A stretch of DNA of 64,000 nucleotides from Aphidius gifuensis (lineage: Eukaryota; Arthropoda; Insecta; Hymenoptera; Braconidae): NCBI RefSeq assembly GCF_014905175.1, contig NC_057792.1, forward strand, positions 15,506,963 through 15,570,962. Direction: 5' to 3'. Within the stretch, counting starts at the first letter, position 1, and every line of letters starts with the position of its first letter. Shown piece after piece: positions 11,101 through 24,400 of this stretch. A program made the position numbers and the translations under genes. The notes beneath the pieces are model-generated. The model searched no databases, had not been told where the DNA came from, and was given only the letters and a program-made list of their open reading frames with translations.

Positions 11101-14088
11101 AACACCAAAAGTACCATCTCTTGCAAGTATGGGTGGTAATGATGGAATTGTTGGCTTGAACTACAGCATCAAAGAGGATAAAAATTGGCGTATTGATCCA
11201 ACTGAACGAGGTAATTATTGTATACTTATAATATTAATTTAATGTTTTTTTTTATGAAATAACTGTTAGGATTTTTTTAAAGGGATTATATACGTGAGAT
11301 GAATTGTAGAATTTTTAGTAAAGTTTGAAATTGTTTTTCTTGGAAACTATTGATTGTGTGGTAGTAAAAAAAAAAGAAAAAAATTAGTTTGTGGCAGATG
11401 GATTTAATTTTCTTTATTTAATAAATTTAAAGACAGGTTGTCGATAATTTTCAAGATATAATAATTTCAATGGTAGCACTATTGGCACCGCATACAGAAA
11501 AATTTATTGAAAATACGAGAAGATTTATGTCGTTGAAACTAATTGAAAAGTTAGCTTATAGATTTTTTTTTTTTTCATTCAAAAAATACACAGAGCTTTT
11601 ACTGTCGAGAACTTGATTTTTTAATTGATAGAAGCTTTTATTAATGTAAATTACTTAATGTCGTCTTAAGAACTGTCTTAAAAAGATGGAAGATTATTTT
11701 GTAAGATTATTTTTTTAAATTAGTTATAAACAATAATTAAAAGGGATTTAATTATATTAAAAAACAATAAATGAATCTTTGGTAAATTAAAATTTTATTT
11801 TGAATAAATATTTCTAGGAGACTCTATAAAAACGTAGCACTTTTTTAAGAAGTTTATTGAGTTAAAACACAGAAAGACTATTTACAATTTTTCTCAGGAA
11901 AAAAAAAATGAATTTTAATGAATTTTAATTGCTTTTAAAATATTATTTAGCAGGGATGTTTTTAAATGTCTAATAAATCCCAAAAAAATAATCAACATCC
12001 CAACTTTGATTTTATTTTATTATACAATAAAAATTATAATAATCGTAAATATTTTAAATTTTACGTAAGTTATTCCGTATGCAATGCCATTAACAATTTT
12101 TTTAATTAAAATCTACATTTAAAATTAAAAAAATCTACCTGTTTTCACTTTGAAATATAAACTATAATTACAAAACAAAAAAAAGAAATACAATTGCTTA
12201 AGATACTAAATGATTTATTAGTATCAAGTGAAACCCCGGATAGTTCTGAATCAAGTGAGCCTGAACATGGCACGAGATCAAGAATAAAACTGAATAAACA
12301 CGCGTCGGTTAGTGTGAGAAAGACATATGGAAATTCAGCTGCAACCCTACAGCATCCATTCAACCTGAAACATGTCACCCAGGATATGTTCAGTGTGTCC
12401 TGTGAGTCAAATAATAATATCAATGTATCATCATTATTGTTTGACAATATTGCTTTATTATTATTTTATTATTTGTAAATAAAATCTATTTAATTTACGT
12501 ACAAATGAAATGAAAACAAACAAAAAAAAAACATTAAAAACTTTACGTCAAGTTTTATTTTACACTCGATTAATTGTTTATTAAAAAAAAAAAAAAAAGA
12601 ATATATTATTTAATATCAGCTTTATTTATGCATCAATAACTAAATAAAATTATTTTAGCTAATGAATGTTTTATGCATGTTTAAATGTAGTTGTTGAATT
12701 TAAAATAAAATTATTTTTATTATTTTATTTATTAATTTTATAAAAATTTTACAGATGATGAATCAAGTCTTGATGTTTCATCTCCACGTGAAATGAATTC
12801 TCCAAGTGTAAGTATTTTAATGATTTTTCATGAAAAATATTAAAAGTTTTATAAATAATTAAAATTTATAATATTACAGTTTGGAATATTAACAAAGGGT
12901 AAAGAATGTGAAAAATTAGCAAGAAAAAAAGACAAACAAAAAGCAAAAGAAGATGAAAAATTAGAAAAACGACGACAAAAAGAAGAAAAATTAAAGAAAA
13001 ATGCTGAAAAAGAAAAAGAACGTGAAAAAAAGAAACAAGAAAAAATTAAACAAACTAAAGGAAGTGGTAGTAGTGGTGGTGTAACAATGTTGGGTCAATC
13101 ACATCAATCATTAATTGAAGATTTTGCACAAAGTGAAACAAATAGAATTCCATTATTTTTGGAAAAATGTATTAATTTTATTGAAGATGAAGGTCTTGAT
13201 TCAGAAGGAATTTATAGGGTACCAGGAAACCGTGCTCATGTTGAATTATTATTTCAAAAGTTTGAAGAAGGTCAGTAATATTCAAATTAAATAAAAAAAA
13301 AAAAAAATGAAACAAAAACCCCTGAGTGATTGAAATTATTAATGAAACATTTCTTTTAAATTACAGATGGAAATGTTGATATTCATTTGCTTGACATTCC
13401 TGTCAATGCTGTGGCAACTGCACTAAAAGATTTCTTTTCAAAAAGATTACCACCTCTTATTGACAAAGAACGCATGACTGAACTCGAAGATATATCTGGT
13501 AATAATGAATTAATATTTCAAATTTTATATTATCATTTTTACATCAACTAAAATAAATTAATTAATTTTCTTTTTCATAATTTTAAATAGGTGCAAGAGG
13601 TATTAGTAAACCAATGTCTGCTACCTGTATGAATATGGAAGGTAAGTTTTTAATAAAAAATCTTGAAAGTAAATGAATAATTTAATTAAATATTATATAT
13701 TCTTTTTTTCTTAAAGATCGAAGTTGCAGATTACTTGCTCTCCGTTTGATGCTCAGTAAATTAAATCCAGTTAATTTTGATGTTCTTAAATTTATCTTTC
13801 AACATTTTGTCAAGTAAGTTTAATATAATTATATTATTAATTACATTAAATAATTTTTAATTAAATATATTTTTTAATTAATTTTATAGAGTGGTTGAAA
13901 ATTGCAAATTAAATAGCATGGATAGCAAAAACTTGGCAATATGTTGGTGGCCTACATTACTGCGAATTGAATTTAATGATCTTGGAAGATTTGAAGCAAT
14001 GAGGCCCTATCTTGAAGATGTCGTTCAAACAATGATTGATCAGTATCCATTTTTATTTTGTGACAAAGAAGCTATTGTCATGGTTTAA
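5114..14088 (+). CDS. RhoGAPp190: p190 RhoGAP (Rho GTPase-activating protein), complete
   Basis: Accelerates GTP hydrolysis by Rho, restraining Rho-kinase and actomyosin; in flies p190 stabilises axons. My splice model has 22 coding exons: 5114-5284, 5492-6402, 6468-6677, 6809-6820, 7047-7233, 7321-7436, 7570-7722, 7790-8028, 8498-8870, 8959-9210, 9303-9481, 9569-9752, 9885-10075, 10330-10734, 10968-11210, 12222-12401, 12755-12807, 12880-13270, 13367-13498, 13591-13641, 13717-13813 and 13890-14088. All are GT-AG and phase-consistent, giving 1642 aa. Domains: N-terminal GTPase-like domain (about 11-250) with GQVGVGKS P-loop; FF domains (about 270-540); two pseudo-GTPase domains (about 600-770 and 790-970); a long linker; a Lys/Glu coiled region (about 1360-1415); and RhoGAP (about 1424-1630) with arginine finger Arg1466 in GIYRVPGN. 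The start matches the family MARK N-terminus. Identity is certain; individual splice sites less so. Confidence 0.95.
6809..6820 (+). other. RhoGAPp190: 12-nt microexon of RhoGAPp190
   Basis: Twelve bases lie between a CAATGCAG acceptor and a GTAATA donor. They add four residues (LPKR) between RRLE and WKKQF in the second FF domain. Skipping them leaves the frame intact (RRLE-WKKQF), which is the arrangement in vertebrate p190. Probably an optional cassette. Confidence 0.6.
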
Positions 14089-17000
14089 TATTTAAAAATT
14101 ATATAATAATAAATAATAATCAATGTGAATTATAAATATTGACTGTGAAACAAGGACCTAAATACCAGTGTATAAAAATTAACTATATTCAGTTATTAAA
14201 AGCTGCTGAATCAATTCATCATGCTTCGGAATTTATCAATTTAAACAATACAAAAATAATAACAATAAAAAAATTTAACCAAGTTTATCAATTTTTAACA
14301 AAAAAAATAAAATAAAATAAGAATTTACAAACTTTGGTTTTTGTTTTTTAAATTATTATACAATTAAAAAAATTAAAAACTGCGTATATTTTCGCTAGTC
14401 CAGCTAAAAAAACATATTAACAATTCAAAGATTTATAAATAAAAATTAATTTGTCAAACATAATTAATTAGTCATTGCATTTGGTTTTTAAAATCCAGAG
14501 CAATAAATTTATCAAAAAAAAAAAAAAAACTATAAATCATAAAGTTTAAGAAAATGACAAATAACAAATTGGTGTATTTTTTTTTATATTATTATTATTT
14601 GTATTAAACTTTTAGTTATTTAAATTAATCGATTTAAAGGGAAATCAAGTAATCATCAATATTTAAATTTAAGTTTTTTTTTTTTTATATAAATAAGAAT
14701 GAGAATATGTAAATTAAATTAAAATTGGGATGAGATTTGTCGTTAAGCAAAAGAAGAAAAAAAAAAAAAACACATTATTAGGTTGTGCCATGCCGATCGT
14801 ATCATTATTATTATTTTTTTTTATCAAAGTACTTGATCGATGCACGGCAGTGATATACAATATTTGCTTACATCATTCCGTCTAATAAATGAAATAATAC
14901 GTGACTAGTGAGTGTTGTAAGTCAGGTGGAATAAACGATAATTTATTGGTGATCAATTGACACCTAAATACATAAATAATAATAAAATAAATAATATGAA
15001 TTACTTAATGGAAGATATTTTATACTCTACATTTTTTTGGACAATCCATAGAAAATGAAAATGAGAAAAATAAAAAAAAAAAAAACACTTTGATCATGTA
15101 CATAATTCATAATTTCATCTGCAGGTTTAATTAAAAAAATTTTTCAACGAATATTATCATTAAAAAATAGTTATACACAACATTTTCATTTTTGAAATAA
15201 ATATTAATAATAATTGAAATAAAATAATCAGGGACAATTTGTCATTTTTGTAAGAATTTAAGTAAAATTTTCTCGACGACCATTTTTACAGATTTAAAAA
15301 ATAATAAATAACAATTTTTTGAAATTTAGTCTTTTAAGTAACGGCGCACAAATAATTGCCTCCAAAGTATTGAGATTTAAAAAATTAATAGAAAAACGTG
15401 TAATGAATTTCAGTGTTGTTTTAGCACCGAATTTAATAAATTTTATTACAATAAAATAATTTCGCTTAGTATAAAGAAAAAAAAAAAAAAAGTATAAAAT
15501 TATAAAATAGATTTGGAATGTTTTTTTTTTTTTCAAAATACCACCTCGATGACGTAAATTAAAACGAATAAAATAAATAAAAATTGTATTACACCCTTTT
15601 GATGGAAAACTTTTTAATGTTATTTATTTGTTGTTTCAATAAAAATATTATTATTGAGTATTACGTCTTCGAGGCAGGGTAGATGCTTCGATGCTTTAAT
15701 CAGTGTTAATATTTATATAGAAAAAAAAAAATGATGAATTTATAATTAAGAGTCGTTTTTAAATAATTAAAAGTAAAAAAAAATAAAAAAAATTGACGGC
15801 TTTTTATTCGTTTTTTCGTGTAGTTTCGTAAGACGAGATTTTATACATTCGTACGTATATAATACTGTGTAACAATGTAATAGAAATAAAAAAAAAAAGA
15901 GCAAGATGAAAATTCAAAAAAAAAAAAATAATAAAAATTATAATTCGATGTTTGTATGTCTGAATTTGTGAAAATGAAAAATAGTAAATTGAAAATTTTA
16001 AAAATTCAGTAATACATCGGAAGAAAATACAAAAAAAAAATTATGCAACTTGACTATTGTCAATGAAAAAAAATAGAAATATTTATATATCAACAAAATA
16101 AATCAAAGAAAAATTTTTAAAAATGTTTCAATGCCTAAATAAAATTAAAAAAAAAAAACATAATTACTACTGCTTAGTGATAAAATATATTTGGCCTTTG
16201 TGTTTATGATTTTATTTTAATTTTTCAAACCCCATTGTTGAAAGATTTGCCATAATGTCTATTGGTATTTATTGAATTACAAAAAAAAATCATTGTAATT
16301 GTCGAGTGATCAATCTAAGCCTACTAAAAATAATTATTTTATAAAAAAACAAAGTGGAATGTTGATAAATAAAACCCCAAGAAATTTGAATATGCTAAAA
16401 TTGAAAGAAAAAAATTATTAACAATTTATTAATAATGAAAATTTTACTGTCAAAGTAAATTGACAATTTGCAAGATTTAAAGAATAAAAAAATAAAATCT
16501 AAATTACTCCAGAATTTAACCAATTGATTTTAAAAGCAAAACGAAAAAAAGAAAAAAAAATATTAGATGTATAGAATATGAAATTATAAAAGTAAATAAA
16601 TAATTTTCTTTTAAAAAAAAAAAAGAAAATGTACTCAGTATTAATATTATTTATTTATAGTATTTTTATTTGCAAAAAATATGGTAAATAAAAATTAATT
16701 TGTGTCTATTTATAAATGATAATTTAAAGAATGAAAAGAAAAAAAAAATTATAATAACAATTGTCAATTTACGCTAAAAGAAAAGAATGATAAAAAAAAA
16801 ACTAAAATTTTTTAATCAAGATAAAATTGCAATACGCAAATTTATAAAATGTAACGATGCTTTTTAATGTGTATATACTGTTGCTTACGTTCGACCGATA
16901 TTTATGTCGAATTATTTAATTATTGTAGCAATTATGTGTATGTATGTGTGTATGAAAATAAAAATTTAAAAAATTGCGAAAGGTATACGAGAGGGATTGT

Positions 17001-18000
17001 GAAAATTAAAATAAATGAGCAAGAAATTTTATAAATAATAAAATCAACTGAATTTTTGCATCGGTCGAACGTGACGTGTGTGCACTAATAAATTATAAAA
17101 ATTGAAGAATGAATAGAACTTGAAACAAAAAAAAAAAAAACAAAAACTAATATTCCAGTTTGTATTTTCAATTAAAAAATTCGTATGTTAAATCAAATTT
17201 TTTCGTTTTTGAAATTTTATACTCTATCGAAAATTAAAAGTCGGGATTTTCGTTTTTTTTTAAATAAAATATTCACACAAAGTTTTTCAAATACTTTTAT
17301 AGAAATTTAAATTAACAAAAAACAAAAAAAAAAAGCTTGATAATATTGCACTGATTTTAACAAACTCTCAGTGTCTAGAAGATGATGAAAAATAAAAGAT
17401 TTTTTTAACCAGCAAAATAGAATAAATAAAATTTAAATATACGAATGAATAAAAATGATCATGAGGCTAGAATATTTCCAATAGATTATCATTAAAAAAA
17501 TAAATAAATTGACCAGCAAAATTATTAGTTTAAATAATTCATTAAATAATTTTTAACGAGATCGATCATGCGACAGTTGAATCATTTACTGTTGTATTTT
17601 GTATTTTCTAAATAATTAACAGCCATCATCAAATAAAATCGAATTAAATAATCGTGATGGAAAATACCCATCAATGAAAACAAATGACTAAAAATGAAAA
17701 TAAATCATCTCAATAAATCACACGAAGTAAAAAAAAAAACAAAAAAAAATAATATTAAAAATAAATAATAACAAAAAAAAAAAATTATTGATGTCCAAAA
17801 AATATTTAAAAATAAAAATCGTCTTTATGTACAATTTGATATAATGTGTTTTTATTAATCATCATTTTTTATCTATATTTAATTTTTAAAAGAAGATATA
17901 TATTTTTTTTTTGATATTATACAAACTGCTGTCTATGGATCCTGATTTTTTTTATTGCTAAAGTTTTTCTGGTCTTCAAGATACGGAGAAGTTTCGGTCA
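14089..18000. other. 3' flank of RhoGAPp190, no further gene seen
   Basis: Very AT-rich sequence with many AATAAA hexamers (first at 14108-14113, others to about 17000), so the p190 3' UTR may be long and its end cannot be fixed. No credible coding exon appears on either strand. An inverted repeat at 16887-17072 is listed separately. Confidence 0.5.
16887..17072. repeat. 13-bp perfect inverted repeat with a 160-bp spacer
   Basis: ACGTTCGACCGAT at 16887-16899 is repeated in inverse complement at 17060-17072. The arms are GC-rich against a very AT-rich background. It could be a 3' UTR structure or the ends of a small non-autonomous element; no target-site duplication was confirmed. Confidence 0.6.
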
Positions 18001-19079
18001 TTTTTGATATCTCAATTTTTTTAATGCAGTAGCCTAGTTGAATGTACAATATGTATGCCAAGAGTTCTATTATAAATACGATTGGCAAGTTGAGAAGAAA
18101 ACTTCAATTCGGTCATTCAATATTCTCACGTATTGTCTCTTGCCTCTTATCGCTATCGTACCTCATCTTGCTGGAACTTCAAACAAACAAAGTTTTTAAT
18201 AACCTAATTTATTTTATTTAAATTTTAATTCATAACAATTTAAAGTTTATTTTATCTTTTCTATATTACGTCTCATGTTTATTTGAATAGATTTAATCGA
18301 TGTAGATCTCCGTAAAATATTTCTCCGTGTTTTGTCCTCAATTTACCGATCGTAAAAAAAAAAAAGCAGAGGCAATTTATTTAAATAAATCATTTTATTA
18401 CATATCTTTTTTATCTTTGCATTATTTTTTTTTTTAAAGATTAATTATTTGGCTCGACAAAACACTCGTTATTTAATTAACCCTTCAAGCCAACAACACA
18501 GTGGCCCAATGAAAAGTCTCTTCTATTTTTTCGAGGTTATTTTTTCATGTTCATTAGTCGTTGGAGAGAAAAGAGTCCAAAACAAGAATGCAAAATATAT
18601 AACCAACGAAAAGAAAAAGTAAATAAAACAAATAAATTATAAATTTAAAAAAAAAAAACATTAAAAACAGACTACTCTTTAATCCTCGAGGGAGCGCTCT
18701 TTCATCGGCAGTAGTACAGATCTTTATTAGTCAGACCTGTCGGAAGCAGCATCAACAACAACCCCTTATTTTTTTCTAGCCAACTAAAAATATTTTCCTA
18801 TACATCTATAATAATCCAACAATAAATAATAATTAAATTAAACTATAAATAAAATAATAAAACGAAATTAAAATAAAATAATATAACAAAAAAAAAAAAG
18901 AAAACATTTTTCTTATATTAATAATTTTATATTTACTTTATTAATTAATAATTTATTTATTTATAAATCAAAAATTTAGCGTGTCATTGAAAGTGTTTTA
19001 ATTACAAGTAAATTTCAATTTACACGCATGAGATATATATTGATAGAATAAAAATAAAAAAAAAAAGCCTATATCATTG
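18000..19079. other. Intergenic region upstream of Shal with a GC-richer island
   Basis: No coding sequence is apparent. At about 18680-18770 the composition turns GC-richer (CTCGAGGGAGCGCTC and following), standing out from the surrounding A/T runs. This is consistent with a distal promoter or enhancer of Shal, but nothing specific can be assigned. Confidence 0.3.
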
Positions 19080-19340
19080 CAGCGGCATTGAGTTTGTTGT
19101 ATATTGAGTGAGGGTGGTATATTATATGAAGAGTTCAGGGGATGGACTAAGGTTATGACGTCATCGGACAAAGGGTTGCCCGGGCAACGAATGGCATACT
19201 GACAGTTAAACACCACAGTGGGTCGCCACTGTCGTTCAATCCCGTAAAAATCAATTTGGGTCTTTGGGGATAGTGCTTGCAAGAGGTACTATAACGTTTC
19301 ATGTTGCGTGTGCCTCGTTGAAGCTGGGTTAGAAGGTGTG
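19080..19340 (+). promoter_or_regulatory. Shal: Shal upstream regulatory island: CRE plus palindromic RFX X-box
   Basis: Within this GC-richer island a full CRE (TGACGTCA, 19156-19163) is followed 11 bp later by GTTGCCCGGGCAAC (19175-19188), a perfect palindrome matching the RFX X-box layout of two GTTGCC half-sites. Both factor families act in neurons, as suits a Kv4 channel. Assignment to Shal rests on position and strand of the nearest gene. Confidence 0.55.
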
Positions 19341-19904
19341 TACGGGAATATAATTTTTTATATACATATATATATCTGTATTCTCTCTTCCCATACCAAT
19401 TTTAACCTAGCCGAGAAGCTTTTCTCCCTTTTTTCATCAACCCTCGCCAAAACCCATATATGTAACAGTCAGATCAACCTCCCTATGTTTTAACTCCCTT
19501 CCAAATTTCAAGCGCCACTGGAGCTTACAACTGTCGGCAGTTGTAATCTCATTCCAAAACACCTATATACCAGTTTATCATATAGTCATTTAATACATAT
19601 ATATGTATGTATTGAAAGCACAAAATTGTGTGTCAACTGCAGCTTTTTTAAAAAAAAAAAAAAAAATACAAATAACTAATTTTTTATTCATTTTGGTTTT
19701 TGGACATATAAAAATAATTTGATACATAAAAATTTATTTATAATTTTAATTTTTATAGATTTGATGAAAATTTATTTAAATAATAAAAAAAATAGATAGA
19801 GATTTTTTGAAGTTGCAGGGAGTCTTATGAGACACACACAGTGATACATGAAAAAGATAAAAAGAGAAAAGTAATCGGAAAACTGGTAAAACTGGCAGGG
19901 AATA

Positions 19905-20060
19905 TTAGGTCTGACGCGCGCATATACATTTTGTCCACCTCGCCCGTTTGTCAGTTGGCTGCGTCAGTGCGATATCTGCCATGAGCTAGATAATATCATT
20001 ACGAGAGCGTTCGTTCGCTAAACTGAGGCCGACTCCCAGGACCCGGCAAACAGTTTACAA
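19905..20060 (+). promoter_or_regulatory. Shal: GC-rich island, probable Shal promoter or leader exon
   Basis: The block is much more GC-rich than its flanks (GACGCGCGC near 19913, CCCGTTTGTCAGTTGGCTGC, GACCCGGC near 20040). It contains two initiator-like TCAGT sites. There is no TATA box at a proper distance. Taken as a TATA-less core promoter or the start of the Shal leader; weak evidence. Confidence 0.35.
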
Positions 20061-20934
20061 AATAACACCTTAAATAATATTCAAAAAAACAATAATAATT
20101 ATTATTATATAATTAATTAAAATGTTAATATTAAAAGTATGAGAAAATTAAATTGATCAAGTTTTTGAAGTTTAATTATTTAGTTTATTTTTTCTTATTA
20201 TTTTTTTTTTTTTATTTTTATTATTTTTTGATTTGTAAATATTTTGATTAAATCGGTTTTTTTTTTGGAGTGTTAATTTATGTTTTTTTTTTTTTTTTAT
20301 TTTATTCTGTGGCTGATTTTATGGTGTGTCGGTCAAGGACATTAATTTGCAAATAAATTTTTTCTATTTTTGACAATAAATGATATTTAGAAAAAAAAAA
20401 TATACAAATTTAAAATGAAAAAAAAAAATAATGAATATTGATATTTATAAAGATAGAAAAAGAAGAAATAAAAAAATAAAGATAGTTTTGTCTGGTGTAT
20501 AACTGTTTTGGGTTCTTCAGTGTGATTTATTTGTGTGATCGTGTGGCGGCTAAATTTGGCAGACCTCGTGGAAAACAAGTGGGTAACATGCTGACTTAAA
20601 AGTTAAATCAAAATGTGAATATCTCAGCGTATATTCACGTAATAAACACGAGAAAAAAATAAAATATCCAACATATTATCATTATTATTTGATAAATAAA
20701 ATAAAGTAATTAAATTATATTCAAAAATAGAAAAAAAGATCAAACAAACAAACAACTTTTAATTAATATAAATAAATAAATTAAAGCTTTTTTTATACTT
20801 TTTTTTTTTGGATTTAATAAAAAAAGTAAACAGTGAACTTTTAAGTGACTTGTTTTGATTGTTGTGCTTTTTTTTCATTTATATTTTGTGTAAAAAATAA
20901 AAAAACAAAACTAAAGCTTGCAAGCTTGTCATCG

Positions 20935-21021
20935 ATGATGGTAAACGGCACGCTGCCAAAATACAATTGGCCAGTTGTTTTGTTTATTATCACGTGTATG
21001 TTTATAACGTATTATTATTGA
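20935..21021 (+). CDS. Small ORF upstream of Shal, 28-residue hydrophobic peptide
   Basis: ATG-ATG at 20935 opens a 28-codon frame ending in TGA at 21019-21021. The peptide has a polar head with an N-glycosylation sequon (MMVNGTLPKYNW) followed by a hydrophobic, membrane-like tail (PVVLFIITCMFITYYY). Its codons are less AT-biased than the surroundings. It probably lies in the Shal leader, where it would act as an upstream ORF. A real micropeptide is possible but unproven. Confidence 0.3.
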   Translation: MMVNGTLPKYNWPVVLFIITCMFITYYY

Positions 21022-21097
21022 AAATAATTTGTGCTCAAATATTATCATAAATATATTGTTGTATTTTAAATTAAAAATATAACATTAATGTATAGCT

Positions 21098-21223
21098 ATG
21101 ATCAGTGTAACACCATCAACGTCTGACGTTGTCATCGTCATTGGCATAACATCACCCGGAAGAAAAACAAAGAGAAATTGTACTCGTGGAATTCGACATC
21201 ATCGTAAAATAAAGCAAAAATAA
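21098..21223 (+). CDS. Upstream ORF in Shal leader, 41 residues
   Basis: The frame from ATG 21098 to TAA 21221-21223 encodes a 41-residue peptide starting MISVTPSTSDVVIVIGITSP and ending in a basic tail. It lies 185 bp upstream of the Shal start codon in the same direction, with less AT-biased codons than the flanks. I recognise no family. Most simply it is an upstream ORF that lowers Shal translation. Confidence 0.35.
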   Translation: MISVTPSTSDVVIVIGITSPGRKTKRNCTRGIRHHRKIKQK

Positions 21224-21407
21224 TATTATCATCAATTTTTATTTGAAAAATACTGTGAAAAATAAAAAGCTCCTGTTTTGAAATTATTGAAAAAAAAAAA
21301 AAAACATATTATTAATAATAATAATAATAATATAAATAATAAAAAATTTAAAAAAATTGAAAAATAATTTAATAAAAAAATAAATAATTGTAATTCCACC
21401 ATCAAAT

Positions 21408-24400
21408 ATGGCCTCGGTGGCAGCTTGGCTGCCATTTGCACGTGCGGCGGCGATTGGTTGGGTGCCGATTGCAACTCATCCACTTCCGCCGCCGCCAATA
21501 CCAAAAGATCGACGTAAAGCTGATGATGAAAAATTATTAATAAATGTTAGTGGTAGACGTTTTGAAACATGGCGTAATACATTAGAAAAATATCCAGATA
21601 CATTATTAGGTTCAAATGAACGTGAATTTTTTTATGATGAAGATAGTAAAGAATATTTTTTTGATCGTGATCCAGATATATTTCGTCATATACTTAATTA
21701 TTATAGAACTGGTAAATTACATTATCCAAAACATGAATGTTTAACAAGTTATGATGAAGAATTATCATTTTTTGGTATATTACCAGATGTTATTGGTGAT
21801 TGTTGTTATGAAGATTATCGTGATAGAAAACGTGAAAATGCTGAAAGATTAATGGATGATAAATTAAGTGAAAATGGTGATCAAAATTTACAACAATTAA
21901 CTGATTTACGACAAAAAATGTGGCGTGCATTTCAAAATCCTCATACATCAACAGCAGCACTTGTATTTTATTATGTTACTGGTTTTTTTATAGCTGTTAG
22001 TGTATTAGCAAATGTTGTTGAAACAGTACCATGTGGTACACGTCCTGGACGTGCTGGTCCATTATCATGTGGTGAACGTTATAAAATTGTATTTTTTTGT
22101 CTTGATACAGCTTGTGTTATGATATTTACTGCTGAATATTTATTACGTTTATTTGCAGCACCAAGTAGATGTAAATTTGCTCGTTCAGTTATGTCAATAA
22201 TTGATGTTGTTGCAATATTACCATATTATATTGGACTTGGTATAACTGATAATGATGATGTATCTGGTGCATTTGTAACATTACGTGTATTTCGGGTATT
22301 TCGTATATTTAAATTTTCACGTCATTCACAGGGTCTTAGAATCCTTGGTTATACACTTAAATCATGTGCATCTGAACTTGGTTTTCTTGTATTTTCATTG
22401 GCAATGGCTATTATTATATTTGCCACTGTTATGTTTTATGCTGAAAAAAATGTTGAGGGGACCAACTTTACATCAATACCAGCTGCTTTTTGGTACACCA
22501 TTGTCACCATGACAACACTTGGGTAAGTTGAATTTTAAATCTTAACTCTTGTATTATTTTATTGTCACAATAAATGTACATGTTATATTTTTATTATTGA
22601 TAACACATTTATTGTGTTTATATGGATTTACCCTAGTCATGCATGAAACGTCATCTTATATTTTTTCCACTCTAAATGTACTTCAATGCTCTCGTAATAA
22701 AAAAAACCATTCAAAAAGCACATGAGGGCGCAAATATCCAGATGTATTTTATTGTATATTTTTTCTTGAAAAACTATTATTAAAAATTTAATTTAAAAAA
22801 AATTTTTTTCCTTACAAGAGATAAGAATAAAAATGTAATTTTTTTTTTTAATATATTTCATATTGAATATTTTAAATTGAATTTGAAAAACTGAAAAATT
22901 ATTATTAAATTTATTTTCTATTTATTTTCAACGTCAATAATTTTACAAATGCAGTTTTTATCTAATTCAAAAGTCTTATTTCAAAGATGAAAAAAAAAAA
23001 ATACAAACTGTCAAATTTTTAAATGAAACGTGTGACATTTTTTTTGTGTATATTTTTTTTTAACACGTCAAATATTCCACAAATATTTGTTAACAGTTTG
23101 TACATTGTAATTTCACTTGTGGTAAATTTTTTTTTTTTTTCGAGAATTTGTGCCTGCTGCAATGCAGAGTAGTTTATCAGAGAGGACACGTGTCTTGCAT
23201 GAGTGCATTTACAAATTTTTTTTTTCTTTATATTTTGTATTCAACTACAAAACTTTTGGCTTTCATTCGGTTTATCCAACGACATTTGACCTGCTTTAAA
23301 AAACTCTTTGATTAAATTAAAAAAAATTATATAAATATCAAAATACGATTGATTTTACATTTTTTATTTTATTACGTTCTATTAATAATAATCAAGCTTT
23401 TAAGTTTCACAATTTGACGATATCCATTTACTATATTTTTGTGTGTGATCTCGAAGGGCTAGAATAATAAAGTTTCTTTTTTTTTACCAAGTTTATTTTT
23501 GTAACTGTATAAAAATGAACGTGATGGAGTAAACCAGAGAGCTTTATGCTTGAAAAAAGTTACTTGAAAAAAATAAATAAAATAAAAACAAAAAAAAAAA
23601 AACACAACTTGAACGTTATCTTTTTTATTTCTTCCATTTTTTTTTTTCTCACTTTCGTTATTTTATTTTTATCTCTTACAAAAATCTATGTCAGTCGTGT
23701 ATATATTTTTAATTTTTTCTAAACCTAGATTACAAATGTATTTTTAAATTTATTTAAAAAATAAATAAATAATCATTTGTTATTTTTTAATAGAGTTTTT
23801 AATTTTAATTTTTTTTTCCGAGGAGAGAAGAAATAGTGACAAATGATTTTTACTTGATGCAGTTTTTAATTTTTATTTAAAAAAAAAAAACAAAAAAAAT
23901 GATGAATGGTTTTACAAGATGCATTTAGATGTTAATGATTTGTTTTTTTTTTTTTTTCTTTCTCTGTAGGTTACATGTAGTTAGTACCTTGGAAATTTAA
24001 TAGATTCCTTTATTGAAAATTGAAATGAAAGCTACTTGTTCAAGCTTAATTTTTTTTTCTATCTCGCGTGTCCTGTAAATGGCAACTGTCGGTCACTCTT
24101 CCTTCAAACTTTAATCGTTTGGATCAACAGGTGCTTCAGAGGTGCTTTCTAGAGCAAATTCCTTGCATGGTTATTTTGCTCCTTTTTTTCTTTTTTTTTT
24201 CATGTATATATATTTGCATTGTTATACTCTTTTTAAAACGCGTCTAAATTTCCAAAATTTAAACTGGTTCAAAATTTTACAATTTGAAATAAATAAAGTG
24301 AATAATTTTCACTTCTCTCATCTATCAATAGCCAATCAAATTATACACATACAACTAAATTTGCATAATTACTTAATAATTATTTTTAAAACATAATCAT

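Noticed and set aside
12545..12760. Extra p190 exons in the introns between 11211 and 12879
   Set aside because: The 12222-12401 and 12755-12807 exons already give a phase-consistent join; other open pieces break frame.
18998..19282. 95-codon minus-strand frame over the Shal upstream island
   Set aside because: It overlaps the CRE/X-box island, has no homology I recognise, ends in low-complexity residues, and its openness is explained by the higher GC content.
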